A stretch of DNA of 64,000 bases, from the NCBI GenBank assembly GCA_016712665.1, contig JADJQP010000002.1, positions 186,001 through 250,000 on the forward strand, read 5' to 3'. This DNA comes from Bacteroidota bacterium (lineage in GTDB: Bacteria > Bacteroidota > Bacteroidia > Chitinophagales > Chitinophagaceae). A program made the position numbers and the translations under genes. Position 1 is the stretch's first letter. Every line of letters begins with the position of its first letter. Below the pieces are notes generated by a model. It was given only the letters and a program-made list of their open reading frames with translations, was not told the DNA's origin and ran no database searches. Shown here one piece after another: positions 64,000 to 64,000 of this stretch.

Positions 64000-64000
64000 T

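Overview
The window looks like part of a Bacteroidota chromosome, most probably a Chitinophagales-type relative. The evidence is several secreted proteins with C-terminal type IX secretion (T9SS) sorting domains, a TonB receptor with an N-terminal carboxypeptidase-regulatory-like domain, Bacteroidota-restricted families (DUF5689, DUF6089, DUF3276, DUF3467, DUF2795), BshC of bacillithiol synthesis, a mitochondrial-type aconitase, and TAnnTTTG promoter elements in place of classical -10 boxes. Base composition is AT-rich. I see no tRNA, rRNA, CRISPR array or prophage. The exact taxon is inference.

Layout. 1-12 kb: a truncated T9SS protein, aconitase, a sensor kinase, then a surface module (broken T9SS protein, DUF5689 lipoprotein, TonB receptor, DUF6089 protein). 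12.2-13.7 kb: one IS110-family insertion sequence whose structured upstream leader is a candidate bridge RNA. 13.8-18.3 kb: a GT-C-like membrane protein, the PUR-alpha-like protein DUF3276 and LepA. 18.4-24.3 kb: an EGF-like lipoprotein, a gene-poor 0.6 kb, two related small lipoproteins and a long T9SS subtilase. 24.4-33.2 kb: housekeeping genes (GreA-like protein, isoaspartyl peptidase, a secreted nuclease/phosphatase-fold protein, BshC, LolD-like ATPase, GMP synthase, DUF3467). 33.4-44.4 kb: Lon behind a leader dyad, an ABC-F ATPase, an ECF sigma operon containing an unusual membrane-anchored beta-barrel protein, and a VWA membrane protein. 44.7-56.6 kb: a very long GEVED/T9SS protein, ComA-like synthase, AroE, M1 peptidase, two related outer-membrane barrels, SprT-like protein, KdsA and CoaE. 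56.7-64 kb: a TPR protein, a PstS-like lipoprotein, a damaged L,D-transpeptidase, a second ECF sigma operon with a 33-residue repeat protein, and a truncated cysteine synthase-like enzyme.

A dominant feature is reading-frame damage. About twenty single-base indels split otherwise normal genes, including genes expected to be important (guaA, lon, kdsA, bshC). Most sit in runs of two to six identical bases, and in nearly every case adding or removing one base restores a family-typical sequence. This points to sequencing or consensus error more than to true pseudogenes. For such genes the entries give the reconstructed span and the location of each break.

The items I find most worth following are the IS110 leader and its 10-nt complementarity to the right flank, the exact 33-residue repeat in the second sigma operon, the sigma / anchored-barrel / PKD lipoprotein operon at 39-42 kb, the two paired lipoproteins with a second conserved cysteine, and the inverted repeats ahead of lon. 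I did not find a clear new defence or metabolic system.
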